A stretch of 9,370 bases of DNA, taken from the NCBI GenBank assembly GCA_028689195.1, contig JAQTWR010000081.1, positions 1 to 9,370 of the forward strand, in the 5' to 3' direction. The DNA comes from Anaerolineales bacterium. Its GTDB lineage: Bacteria; Chloroflexota; Anaerolineae; Anaerolineales; Villigracilaceae. A program made the position numbers and the translations under genes. Under the pieces are notes generated by a model. It saw only the letters and a list, made by a program, of their open reading frames with translations. It searched no databases and was not told the DNA's origin. The first letter of the stretch is position 1. Every line of letters starts with the position of its first letter. Positions 1-6,273 of this stretch are shown here, in pieces.

Positions 1-50
1 GACTGATACAAAACGTTTGAGCGTTCAAATCTAAAACTGGAGTATTTACA

Positions 51-1241
51 ATGACTGACTTTCTCGCCGAAGCAAAATCGCTTTTTCAGTACGTACAATC
101 CATGCGCCGCGACTTTCATTCGCATCCCGAACTGGGATTTCGGGAAATTCGCACAAGCGGCATTGTGGCAAAGGAACTCGAAACGCTTGGACTCGAAGTA
201 ACAAAAGGCGTTGGCAAGACGGGCGTAATAGGTTTTCTGGAAGGCGCAAAGCCGGGACCGACGCTGTTGCTGCGTTTCGACATGGACGCGCTGCCCATTG
301 TGGAAGATACGGGCGCGGAATACGCCTCGCAAAATTCGGGGGTCATGCACGCCTGCGGACATGACGGTCACACGGCGATTGGGCTGACGGTCGCAAAGAT
401 TTTGAACGCGCATAAAAACGAATTGGCGGGCAACATCAAATTTTGTTTTCAGCCTTCGGAAGAGGGCAGCAACGGCGAGGGACTTGGCGGCGCCGAGATG
501 ATGATGAGAGACGGCGCGCTTGATTCTCCCAAAGTTGATATGACCCTTTCGCTGCATTTGTGGAACGAAAAGCCGCTTGGTTGGGTGCATGTGGCGGGCG
601 GTCCCGTCATGGCGGGCGCGGAAGAGTTCAAGGTAAAAATCATTGGCAAAGGCGGACACGGCGCCGTGCCGCACGCAACGGTTGATCCCATTGTTTGCGC
701 GGCGCAAATCATTACGGCGGCGCAGACTATCGTCTCGCGCAATGTCGCGCCGCTCGAAACAGCGGTGGTGAGTTTCACCGTCGTTAATAGCGGTACGGCG
801 TTCAATGTCATTCCGCAAGAGGCGACGCTGGAAGGCACAATCCGCACCTTCGAGCCGCGCGTGCGCGAGAAAGTGGTGAAACGCTTCGAGGAAATCGTCG
901 GCGGCGTTGCGGCGGCGATGGGTTGTCAGGCTGAAATCCATGTAAGGCGCATCACGCCCGCGTTGATTAATGCCGAGCATGTCGCCGTCAAAGTGCAGGA
1001 AACCGCGCGGCGCGTCTTCCCCGACCTGCAACACAGCAACGCTCCCTACCTAACGATGGGCGCGGAGGATATGGCGTTTATACAGGAAAAGGTGGACGGC
1101 TGCTACTTCTTTATCGGTTCGGCGAACAAAGAAAAGGGTCTCGACTACGGACACCATCACCCCAAATTCGATTTCGATGAATACGCGCTGGTCAACGGCG
1201 CGGCGCTGATGGCATCAGCGGCGGCGGATATTTTGAAGTAG
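51..1241 (+). CDS. M20-family metal-dependent amidohydrolase (peptidase M20D-like)
   Basis: This 396-residue cytoplasmic enzyme should hydrolyse an amide bond in an N-acyl amino acid or similar small substrate (hippurate, N-acetyl amino acid or indole-acetyl amino acid type). The metal-site pattern of the family is complete: HACGHDGHT at residues 100-108 (Cys102 and His104 as ligands), the acid pair Glu137-Glu138 in QPSEEG, His169 in SLHLW, and a late histidine in GHHHP (367-371). The lid/dimerisation domain begins near residue 190 and carries the typical GKGGHGAVPH (199-208). MGAEDMAF (336-343) is also characteristic. Length is normal for the family and there is no signal peptide. The ATG is preceded by GGAG at 39-42 with 8-nt spacing. 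It is followed by no same-strand gene for nearly 3 kb. The exact substrate cannot be told from sequence. Confidence 0.93.
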   Translation: MTDFLAEAKSLFQYVQSMRRDFHSHPELGFREIRTSGIVAKELETLGLEVTKGVGKTGVIGFLEGAKPGPTLLLRFDMDALPIVEDTGAEYASQNSGVMHACGHDGHTAIGLTVAKILNAHKNELAGNIKFCFQPSEEGSNGEGLGGAEMMMRDGALDSPKVDMTLSLHLWNEKPLGWVHVAGGPVMAGAEEFKVKIIGKGGHGAVPHATVDPIVCAAQIITAAQTIVSRNVAPLETAVVSFTVVNSGTAFNVIPQEATLEGTIRTFEPRVREKVVKRFEEIVGGVAAAMGCQAEIHVRRITPALINAEHVAVKVQETARRVFPDLQHSNAPYLTMGAEDMAFIQEKVDGCYFFIGSANKEKGLDYGHHHPKFDFDEYALVNGAALMASAAADILK

Positions 1242-1262
1242 CAAGTACACATTAGAAACTAT

Positions 1263-1370
1263 CCGCCCACCTTACGCAGTGTCGTTCTGAGCGAAGCGAA
1301 GAACCGCTACAATTACCTCAGAGACCCTTCGCTCCGCTCAGGGCGGCATGTTCAAAGTGCGTAAGGCGGG
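1263..1370. repeat. Palindromic intergenic repeat with nested inverted arms
   Basis: The outer arms CCCACCTTACGCA (1266-1278) and TGCGTAAGGCGGG (1358-1370) are inverted copies matching at 12 of 13 positions. The inner arms CTGAGCGAAGCGAAG (1287-1301) and CTTCGCTCCGCTCAG (1327-1341) match at 14 of 15. The whole unit can therefore fold into one long interrupted hairpin. I see no flanking direct repeat. The GAGCGAAGCGAAG type arm resembles dispersed intergenic repeats known to me from environmental bacterial genomes, but copy number in this genome cannot be judged from one window. Confidence 0.7.
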
Positions 1371-1419
1371 TTGTCAAAAATTAAATTGGGGCGTTGATGA
1401 ATAAAGTCCTTGCGTAATA

Positions 1420-1546
1420 GACTTCTTGCATAAGTCAAAAACAAGCAAACCTTTGCCGCAGATTTCACAGATTTACACAGATTTTTTTGAATTTATCCGC
1501 GAAAATCTGCGTAAATCCGTGGATAAAAATACTTTTGCAAGAGGTC
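1420..1546. repeat. MITE-like hairpin element with terminal inverted repeats
   Basis: The ends are inverted copies: GACTTCTTGCATAAGT at 1420-1435 and, read on the minus strand from 1546, GACCTCTTGCAAAAGT, agreeing at 14 of 16 positions. The interior also folds. The CAGATTTCACAGATTTACAC block (1459-1478) pairs imperfectly with AATCTGCGTAAATCCGTGG (1504-1522). The unit is about 127 bp, carries no gene, and ends 14 bases from the feoB stop codon. No clear target-site duplication was found, so it may be an old or non-transposon repeat. Confidence 0.6.
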
Positions 1547-1560
1547 AAATGAATAATTTT

Positions 1561-3264
1561 TTACAACCACATCGCGCCCCTGACCAACATTGCGGCGATG
1601 AAAGCGATGAATACGGTCAGCGCCGAGATGGCGAGCATTGCCTTTGTTCCCAGTTCGCGCTTCAATACAGAAAGCGTTGCAAGGCAGGGCAGGTAGAACA
1701 TCACAAAAGCCGCGTACACCATCATCTGCGCAGGCGACATTACCGAAGCGAAATCCGTCGAGCCGAGCGCCTGCCCCAGCATGACAAGGGAAAGTTCCTT
1801 GCGTAGAATTCCAAAAATCAGCGGCACGCCCACTTCGAGCGGCAGACCCATCATCCATGTCAGCGGTCGGATTAGATAATTAAAGAGATACGACCATTCA
1901 AAATAATTCAAGATAGCCAATACCGCGCTGCCTGCAATCAAGATGGGCCAAGCCTCTACGACAAATTCGCGGATGCGAAACCACGCCTTGCCAAACACGT
2001 TCTTGAGCGTAGGCACGCGATAAGTGGGCATTTCCAAAATCAACCCGGGCGCCACGTCTGGCAAAAGACTGGAAAGGATGCGCCCCGTCAACGCGATGAC
2101 GAGGATATTGAACAGGTACAGCCCCAGCGCGGCGGTAGAGCCGAGATAAAACGCGACCAATCCAAACACAACCGCAATCCGCGCGGCGCACGGCACAAGC
2201 GTTGCAAGCGCGGCGGCGATGTATCTATCGCGCGGTTCTTCCAACGCCCGCGTGGACATGACCGCAGGCACGTTGCATCCATACCCAAGAATGAAAGGAA
2301 CGACCGCTTTGCCGTGCAGCCCAATGCGGTGCATGAGCGCATCCATCAGGAAGGCGACGCGCGGCAGATAGCCCACGTCTTCCAACAAGCCCAATCCCAA
2401 TAGGAAGGGCAGCAAATACGGAAAGACAATGGCGATTCCCGCCGTAATTCCCTGCAATACGCCAAGCAACAATTTGAAGATAAACGAATTCAACGCAAAC
2501 GGCGCAAGCGCGCGCGTTGTCAGCGCGTCGAAAAGACGCAATAAGGGCGGCTCGATGATTTGTCCGATGCCGTAAACCGTTTGAAAGAATAAGAACAAAA
2601 TGGACAATAAGACGGCATATCCCCAAATTGGGTGAAGCAAAACATCGTCCAACTGGTCGCGCCACGAGATGAAACGTTCGCCTTGCGTCACGAATTTACG
2701 GGCGAGGTCAATAGCCCGCCGATGTCGTCCTTCGGCGTTCAAGCCTTCTACCGCCATTTTTGAACTTGTCTTCTCGTGTTTCCTGCCTGCTTCCAGCGCG
2801 TTGATAAACAGCCCTTTCACGCCGCGTCCCTTGCTTGCGACCAAAGGCAAAACGCGAACGCCAAGTTCCCGCGCCAACCCTTCGCCGTCAACGTGTAAGC
2901 CCAAACGCGCGGCTTCATCCATCATATTCAAGGCAAGTATCAACGGCTTGTTGAATTGGAGCAACTCGAAGGTCAAGGGCAGCGCGGCGATCAGTTGCGT
3001 GGCGTCGGCTACATTGATGATAACGTCCACATCCTGCGATTCTAAATAGCGCGCGGCTTCCAGTTCAGCGGGACTTCCGCTTTGCAGCGTGTAAGCGCCG
3101 GGCAAATCAACGAGATCAATCACCTCGCCCGCAACGCGCACGCGGCTGTCCGTGTACTCGACGGTCGTTCCGCTAAAGTTGCCCGTCTCGGCTTTGTAAC
3201 CAGCCACTTGATTGAACAGCGTGCTTTTCCCACAATTCGGCAGACCAATGAGCGCGACCTTCAT
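1561..3264 (-). CDS. feoB: Ferrous iron transport protein B (GTPase-coupled Fe(II) permease)
   Basis: FeoB carries Fe(II) across the cytoplasmic membrane. The N-terminal G domain is complete: G1 GLPNCGKS (7-14), switch threonine in SGTTVE (31-36), G3 DLPG (53-56), G4 NMMD (113-116), G5 Ser-Lys at 144-145. A short helical stretch (about 160-205) links it to a membrane part with roughly eight hydrophobic helices from about residue 213 to 563. The first Gate motif shows as GYGCNVPA (327-334) with TLVPCAARI (355-363), and the C-terminal Gate has YLPCLAT (524-530). At 567 residues it is compact compared with about 770 in E. coli, but the core appears intact. Its ATG overlaps the feoA stop as ATGA, with GGAG 5 nt upstream inside feoA, pointing to coupled translation. 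Confidence 0.97.
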   Translation of the reverse strand: MKVALIGLPNCGKSTLFNQVAGYKAETGNFSGTTVEYTDSRVRVAGEVIDLVDLPGAYTLQSGSPAELEAARYLESQDVDVIINVADATQLIAALPLTFELLQFNKPLILALNMMDEAARLGLHVDGEGLARELGVRVLPLVASKGRGVKGLFINALEAGRKHEKTSSKMAVEGLNAEGRHRRAIDLARKFVTQGERFISWRDQLDDVLLHPIWGYAVLLSILFLFFQTVYGIGQIIEPPLLRLFDALTTRALAPFALNSFIFKLLLGVLQGITAGIAIVFPYLLPFLLGLGLLEDVGYLPRVAFLMDALMHRIGLHGKAVVPFILGYGCNVPAVMSTRALEEPRDRYIAAALATLVPCAARIAVVFGLVAFYLGSTAALGLYLFNILVIALTGRILSSLLPDVAPGLILEMPTYRVPTLKNVFGKAWFRIREFVVEAWPILIAGSAVLAILNYFEWSYLFNYLIRPLTWMMGLPLEVGVPLIFGILRKELSLVMLGQALGSTDFASVMSPAQMMVYAAFVMFYLPCLATLSVLKRELGTKAMLAISALTVFIAFIAAMLVRGAMWL

Positions 3265-3485
3265 GCAATCTCCACGATGATTTTTGCCGCGACGTCGCGC
3301 CCGATTGCAAGTTCGCGCCCGTTGACTTGAATCAACAGCGGACCGCCCAGCGGCGCGGCGCGAACAACGCTCAACGTATCGCCTTGATATAAGCCATATT
3401 GATTTAACTTGGCGATCAAGGCGGGAACGTCTTCCACTAAAATTATCTTAACTTGCATATTCATGGGGACTTGTAAAAGGTTCAT
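3261..3485 (-). CDS. feoA: Ferrous iron transport protein A (SH3-like FeoA)
   Basis: FeoA is a small cytoplasmic SH3-like protein that works with FeoB in Fe(II) uptake. Family hallmarks are the YGLYQGD turn (residues 30-36 from the chosen start), VVRAAPLGGP (40-49), and the closing strand with Ala-Lys-Ile-Ile-Val. The reading frame stays open to a TTG at 3521. I chose the ATG at 3485, which gives 74 residues and puts the VVRAAPLGG block at the same distance from the start as in the 75-residue E. coli protein. No strong ribosome site marks either start, and ATGs at 3464 and 3458 are also possible. It overlaps feoB by the ATGA arrangement, so the two are one operon. The LuxR-type gene lies 113 nt upstream on the same strand. 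Confidence 0.9.
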   Translation of the reverse strand: MNLLQVPMNMQVKIILVEDVPALIAKLNQYGLYQGDTLSVVRAAPLGGPLLIQVNGRELAIGRDVAAKIIVEIA

Positions 3486-3598
3486 GCCGCTGTTTATATG
3501 CGAACGCAGAGGATTCGGCAAGGGATGAAAATCCTTGCGCTTACATATAAATATCGTCGTTATCTATTTTGAGGGTTACTGAAATTTTCAATTTTCCC

Positions 3599-3838
3599 CT
3601 ATGTCGTGTCGGATAATAAGCCGTGTTCTCTGGCTTTGGCAATCGCCTGAGTGCGGCTGCATACATTCAGTTTGCTGAAGATTTGCTTGTTGTACCACTT
3701 TACGGTTTCGACCGACAAACGTAATTCAAGCGCAATATCTTGATTGGACAAGCCGTTAGAGATCAGGCGCAGGATTTCAACCTCGCGCAGACTGAAATGC
3801 TCCAAATAACCGCGTTGCGGCAAGTCAGGACTATCCAT
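3599..3838 (-). CDS. LuxR-type helix-turn-helix protein, DNA-binding domain only
   Basis: This 79-residue protein is nearly all GerE/LuxR DNA-binding domain: LSxREVEILRLISNGLSNQDIA, then LRLSVETVKWYNKQIFSKL, then NVCSRTQAIAKAREHGLL. The recognition helix region reads SVETVKW, like the C-terminal domain of MalT/LAL-type regulators, but no ATPase, TPR or receiver domain precedes it. The ATG at 3838 is chosen because GAGGAAG lies just upstream at good spacing. An in-frame TTG at 3844 would fall too close to that site. It lies upstream of feoA on the same strand with no obvious terminator between, so it could share a transcript with feoAB. It may be a free-standing regulator or the surviving end of a larger regulator. 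The signal it senses, if any, is not visible. Confidence 0.85.
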   Translation of the reverse strand: MDSPDLPQRGYLEHFSLREVEILRLISNGLSNQDIALELRLSVETVKWYNKQIFSKLNVCSRTQAIAKAREHGLLSDTT

Positions 3839-4147
3839 TACCAACTTCCTCGCTCACTAGCAGATCAAATTGCCAAGCCCGGCAAAACTCCAACTATATA
3901 AAAATAGTGTATCACAAACCTTATGGACAAATTCAAGGAGTGTCTAAAAGGATGGGCTTTCTTTAACGCGAAGGCGCAAAGACGCCAAGCCTCAAAGGTT
4001 TCTTTGCGTCTTCGAGTCTTCGTGACTTTGTGTTTAGCCCACAAAGTTAGACACTCTCCAAATTCATAAAATTCCCCACTTTCGAGGGGTGACTATTCGG
4101 CTGGGTTTTGCTACGTTAAATAAAAAGGCTTGCCAAAGGAGGCAGTC
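3839..4147. other. Divergent intergenic region with one inserted element
   Basis: The 309 bases between the divergent LuxR-type and propeller genes contain the inverted-repeat element at 3936-4058 and the ribosome site of the propeller gene (AAGGAGG, 4136-4142). AT-rich stretches near 3895-3910 and 4111-4127 could hold promoters, but no clear -35/-10 pair was found on either strand. Confidence 0.6.
3928..4066. mobile_element. MITE-like element (3936-4058) with 8-bp target-site duplication
   Basis: The direct repeat CAAATTCA occurs at 3928-3935 and again at 4059-4066, and exactly between the copies lies a 123-bp inverted-repeat unit. Its ends read AGGAGTGTCTAA (3936-3947) and, on the opposite strand from 4058, GAGAGTGTCTAA. 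Further in, GATGGGCTTT and GTGGGCTAAA also correspond. The middle carries arms rich in CGCAAAGACG and CTTTGCGTCTT that pair with each other. It encodes nothing. An 8-bp duplication and GAGTGTC-like ends resemble IS256-family insertions, but the family assignment is only a guess. It sits in the upstream region of the LuxR-type and propeller genes. Confidence 0.75.
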
Positions 4148-5428
4148 ATGAGCAGAAAACTTTTTTTGATTCCTCTGTATTTGCTGGCAGTAAGCATACT
4201 TGTGATCGGCAGCCTGCCAGTCCCAGTTCAAGCGCAGGAGGGCGACCCCGAAGGCGCGGGAAATGTAATCCTAATAGATAGCAACCTACAAACGCCATCC
4301 AATCCCGATATAGCATGGGGACCAGCCTGCGGCAAGTTTCTAGTGGTCTATGACCGTAAGGTATCCAATACGGACTATAACATTTGGGGCAGGTATATCA
4401 ATAGCGACGGTTCGCCATATCTCGCGCCTTTCCGCATCACCAGCGCGGCTACCAAGCAAGCAAATCCAGCTGTAGCATGGAACCAAGCAGGAGGAAACTA
4501 CATGGTGGCTTGGGAAGATTTCAGCGCAGGACACTGGCAGATCTACGCCCAACGGTGGGGTTGTAAAAAGTTGGGGATTGGCGGCGCAGTAGCATTAGCG
4601 CCTGCCGCAGTGGATACAACCCAGCGCTTAAACCCCGATGTAGCCTGCGGCTATTTCACGGATATCACTAGAAGGGGGTGCTGGGTAGTCTGGGAGGATC
4701 TCCGCAATTTGAATTTGAGCTGGGACATTTATGGTCAATGGGTAAGCCACTTGGGAGTACCAGCAGGTGGCGGCAATATACGAATTTCACTCAACGCTAG
4801 CTCGCAACGTTACCCGGCAATTACCCAAAACCCTGAATCTACCGGCTGCAAGGAAAATAGTTTCATGGTCGCATGGACGGATGCTCGCAACACAGCCGTC
4901 AGCGGCTTCGACATCTATAGCCAGCAATTGGATAACATAGGTCGTTGCGGCTTGAACCTGCCAGTGACAAGAAATGCAGGAAACCAGATGTATCCAGACC
5001 TGGCTTATGGAACCGTCAATAATGCCTATCAGGTTGTCTGGCAGGACTACCGCAATGTAAACACCGATATTTACGCCCGCCGGATAAACAGCGCTGGAGG
5101 AGGGATGGGAGCCGACTTTGCGCTTTCCAACCCACCTACAAATCAATCTCGACCAGCGGTATGCTACAGTACAAACGCAGTGAATCAGTTCAACACAGTT
5201 TGGCACGACAACCGCGTCCCCGCCAACTTGCTGGGTATTTACGGTCAGCGCTCAGTCGGCAACGGCGTTTTGATCGGCACTCCTGCGAACGTTAACTATT
5301 TGATCGTCAATTCTGCAAATAATGAAACCCGCCCAGCCATAGCATATAGCAGCGTATCGAATAGGTACTTCGTGGTTTGGGTTAACAGCACAACAGGTAT
5401 TGAAGGCAGGGCAATCTGGTGGCCCTAG
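4148..5428 (+). CDS. Secreted repeat protein, predicted seven-bladed beta-propeller
   Basis: This 426-residue protein is predicted to be exported. It has a signal peptide (charged start, hydrophobic residues about 5-22) with likely cleavage after VQA at 29. The rest is about seven degenerate repeats of 53-61 residues with the pattern P-x-(V/I/L)-A ... VVW-x-D-x-R ... DIYGQ. They start near residues 52, 106, 162, 223, 283, 336 and 396. The last is only half length, and the segment at 38-51 could supply its missing strand, a typical ring closure of a seven-bladed propeller. No anchor, catalytic motif or sorting signal is visible. The ATG is chosen for the perfect AAGGAGG at 4136-4142, not the TTG at 4130. 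It stands alone between an inserted element and a terminator. Its role is unknown; adhesion or ligand binding is possible. Confidence 0.85.
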   Translation: MSRKLFLIPLYLLAVSILVIGSLPVPVQAQEGDPEGAGNVILIDSNLQTPSNPDIAWGPACGKFLVVYDRKVSNTDYNIWGRYINSDGSPYLAPFRITSAATKQANPAVAWNQAGGNYMVAWEDFSAGHWQIYAQRWGCKKLGIGGAVALAPAAVDTTQRLNPDVACGYFTDITRRGCWVVWEDLRNLNLSWDIYGQWVSHLGVPAGGGNIRISLNASSQRYPAITQNPESTGCKENSFMVAWTDARNTAVSGFDIYSQQLDNIGRCGLNLPVTRNAGNQMYPDLAYGTVNNAYQVVWQDYRNVNTDIYARRINSAGGGMGADFALSNPPTNQSRPAVCYSTNAVNQFNTVWHDNRVPANLLGIYGQRSVGNGVLIGTPANVNYLIVNSANNETRPAIAYSSVSNRYFVVWVNSTTGIEGRAIWWP

Positions 5429-5467
5429 TACTCTGTAAAATAAATCATACGAGATTATAGAAAAAAT

Positions 5468-5504
5468 ATGGCGGCGACTTGCAAGTCGCCGCCATTTTAT
5501 TTTT
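5468..5504. terminator. Intrinsic terminator after the propeller gene
   Basis: A perfect 28-nt palindrome with half-site ATGGCGGCGACTTG (5468-5481, mirrored at 5482-5495) is followed by TTTATTTT and preceded by a run of A. It lies 39 bases after the stop codon. The A-tract on one side and T-tract on the other would let it work in both directions. Confidence 0.92.
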
Positions 5505-5579
5505 GGTATAAAAAGGCGTTACCCATTTTTTTAGTGTGCCATAAAGTTACAAGGTAAAATGTAAGGGAAGGATTGAACA

Positions 5580-6143
5580 ATGAAAAACAAAAAAACTTGG
5601 ACTATAGTTATCATCCTGACCGCAACCGCGGGATTTATTGCGCTACAAAATGGGCTTGCGCCTACGCCGTCCGCCGCGACTCAAACGGCGGCGGCTGCAA
5701 ACGCCGCGCCAACCGCGTCCAACGAAGGCTGCGGATATATGTGGGCGTATCACGACGCGCCAGAACTTACAGACAAAGTCAGCGCGATGATTCTCAACCT
5801 CGATGCGCAAGCAAACGCGCACGCATCCTTGTATGGAGAAGATTGTATTTACGCCGACGGTCACGCAGACTTTCATGTGATGGAAACAGATTTTTACGTG
5901 CGTCTACCCGTTGACGATCTAACGAACGAAAAGTTTTTTGGCGACTGGATGGCGCAAGTCATGCCGCTGATCGCGCAAATTCCGCGCAAAGAAATTCAAG
6001 GCAACTATGGTTTCGTGGAATTCTGGTTCGAGAAAAACGAAACGGAACATGCGGGCGTGCGCGTTCCCATTCAAATATATATGGATCAAGCGCAAGGAAA
6101 AAGCGGGATCGAATTGTACAAGATGTTCAGCGTTACCCCATAA
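5580..6143 (+). CDS. Membrane-anchored or secreted protein of unknown function
   Basis: I do not recognise this 187-residue protein. It starts with a basic stretch (MKNKK) and one hydrophobic segment at about 8-22, which is a signal anchor or signal peptide. An alanine/threonine/proline-rich linker (about 27-48) comes next, then a soluble domain that should face outside the cytoplasm. That domain holds two cysteines (51 and 89) that could form a disulfide, the aromatic- and acid-rich segment YADGHADFHVMETDFYV (91-107), and a WF-rich stretch at 146-150. There is no CxxCH, lipobox or known catalytic pattern. The start has AAGGA at 5568-5572 with 7-nt spacing. It is flanked by terminators on both sides, so it is probably a single-gene unit. 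An overlapping frame starting at 5573 has no protein-like character. Confidence 0.82.
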   Translation: MKNKKTWTIVIILTATAGFIALQNGLAPTPSAATQTAAAANAAPTASNEGCGYMWAYHDAPELTDKVSAMILNLDAQANAHASLYGEDCIYADGHADFHVMETDFYVRLPVDDLTNEKFFGDWMAQVMPLIAQIPRKEIQGNYGFVEFWFEKNETEHAGVRVPIQIYMDQAQGKSGIELYKMFSVTP

Positions 6144-6175
6144 ACATGACGCGACAATTAATATCGCGCCGCAGC

Positions 6176-6203
6176 AAAAACCGCCAAATTCGGCGGTTTT
6201 TTT
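6176..6203 (+). terminator. Intrinsic terminator after the unknown secreted protein
   Basis: The stem AAAAACCGCC (6176-6185) pairs with GGCGGTTTTT from 6192, with a 6-nt loop AAATTC, and the right arm continues into a run of seven T. It ends just before the -35 box of the next operon, separating the two transcripts cleanly. Confidence 0.93.
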
Positions 6204-6207
6204 ATTA

Positions 6208-6236
6208 TTGACAAATCGCGCCGCCTATCATATACT
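6208..6236 (+). promoter_or_regulatory. Sigma-70 promoter of the GbsR-like/oxidoreductase operon
   Basis: TTGACA (6208-6213) is a perfect -35 box, and TATACT (6231-6236) differs from the -10 consensus at one base. The spacer is exactly 17 nt. Transcription should begin near 6243, inside the palindrome that follows. The boxes are seen directly; activity is inferred. Confidence 0.9.
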
Positions 6237-6258
6237 ACGTTTAGTAATTACTAAACGT
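6237..6258. promoter_or_regulatory. Perfect 22-bp palindromic operator
   Basis: The half-site ACGTTTAGTAA is followed at once by its exact reverse complement TTACTAAACGT. The site directly abuts the -10 box and covers the predicted transcription start, so a bound dimer would block the promoter. The gene that follows codes for a dimeric-type winged-helix regulator, making autorepression the simplest reading. Confidence 0.88.
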
Positions 6259-6273
6259 TCTAAAGGATAAGAA

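Larger units (their letters stand above)
1242..1560. other. Gene-free region between converging M20 gene and feoB
   Basis: These 319 bases between two converging genes hold no credible gene. Two independent hairpin-forming repeats fill most of it (about 1263-1370 and 1420-1546). No classical hairpin with a T-tract is seen, so the repeats themselves may end transcription from both sides. That last point is inference. Confidence 0.7.

Noticed and set aside
16..29. Small inverted repeat TTTGA/TCAAA upstream of the M20 gene as an operator
   Set aside because: Five-base arms in AT-rich DNA are expected by chance, and the upstream region is cut by the window edge.
1426..1806. Plus-strand open frame of 126 codons across the repeat and the end of feoB
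   Set aside because: It runs through the hairpin element and antisense to feoB, lacks a good ribosome site and has a low-complexity, Arg/His-rich translation.
3928..4066. CRISPR-like reading of the CGCAAAGACG/CTTTGCGTCTT repeats
   Set aside because: The copies are inverted arms of one hairpin, not regularly spaced direct repeats with unique spacers.
4787..5206. Minus-strand open frame of 139 codons opposite the propeller gene
   Set aside because: Antisense to a gene with signal peptide and repeats; no ribosome site or recognisable motif.
5573..5914. Overlapping frame starting 7 bases before the unknown secreted protein
   Set aside because: The translation is Arg-rich and unlike a protein. 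The frame at 5580 has a better-spaced ribosome site, a signal segment and a sensible domain.
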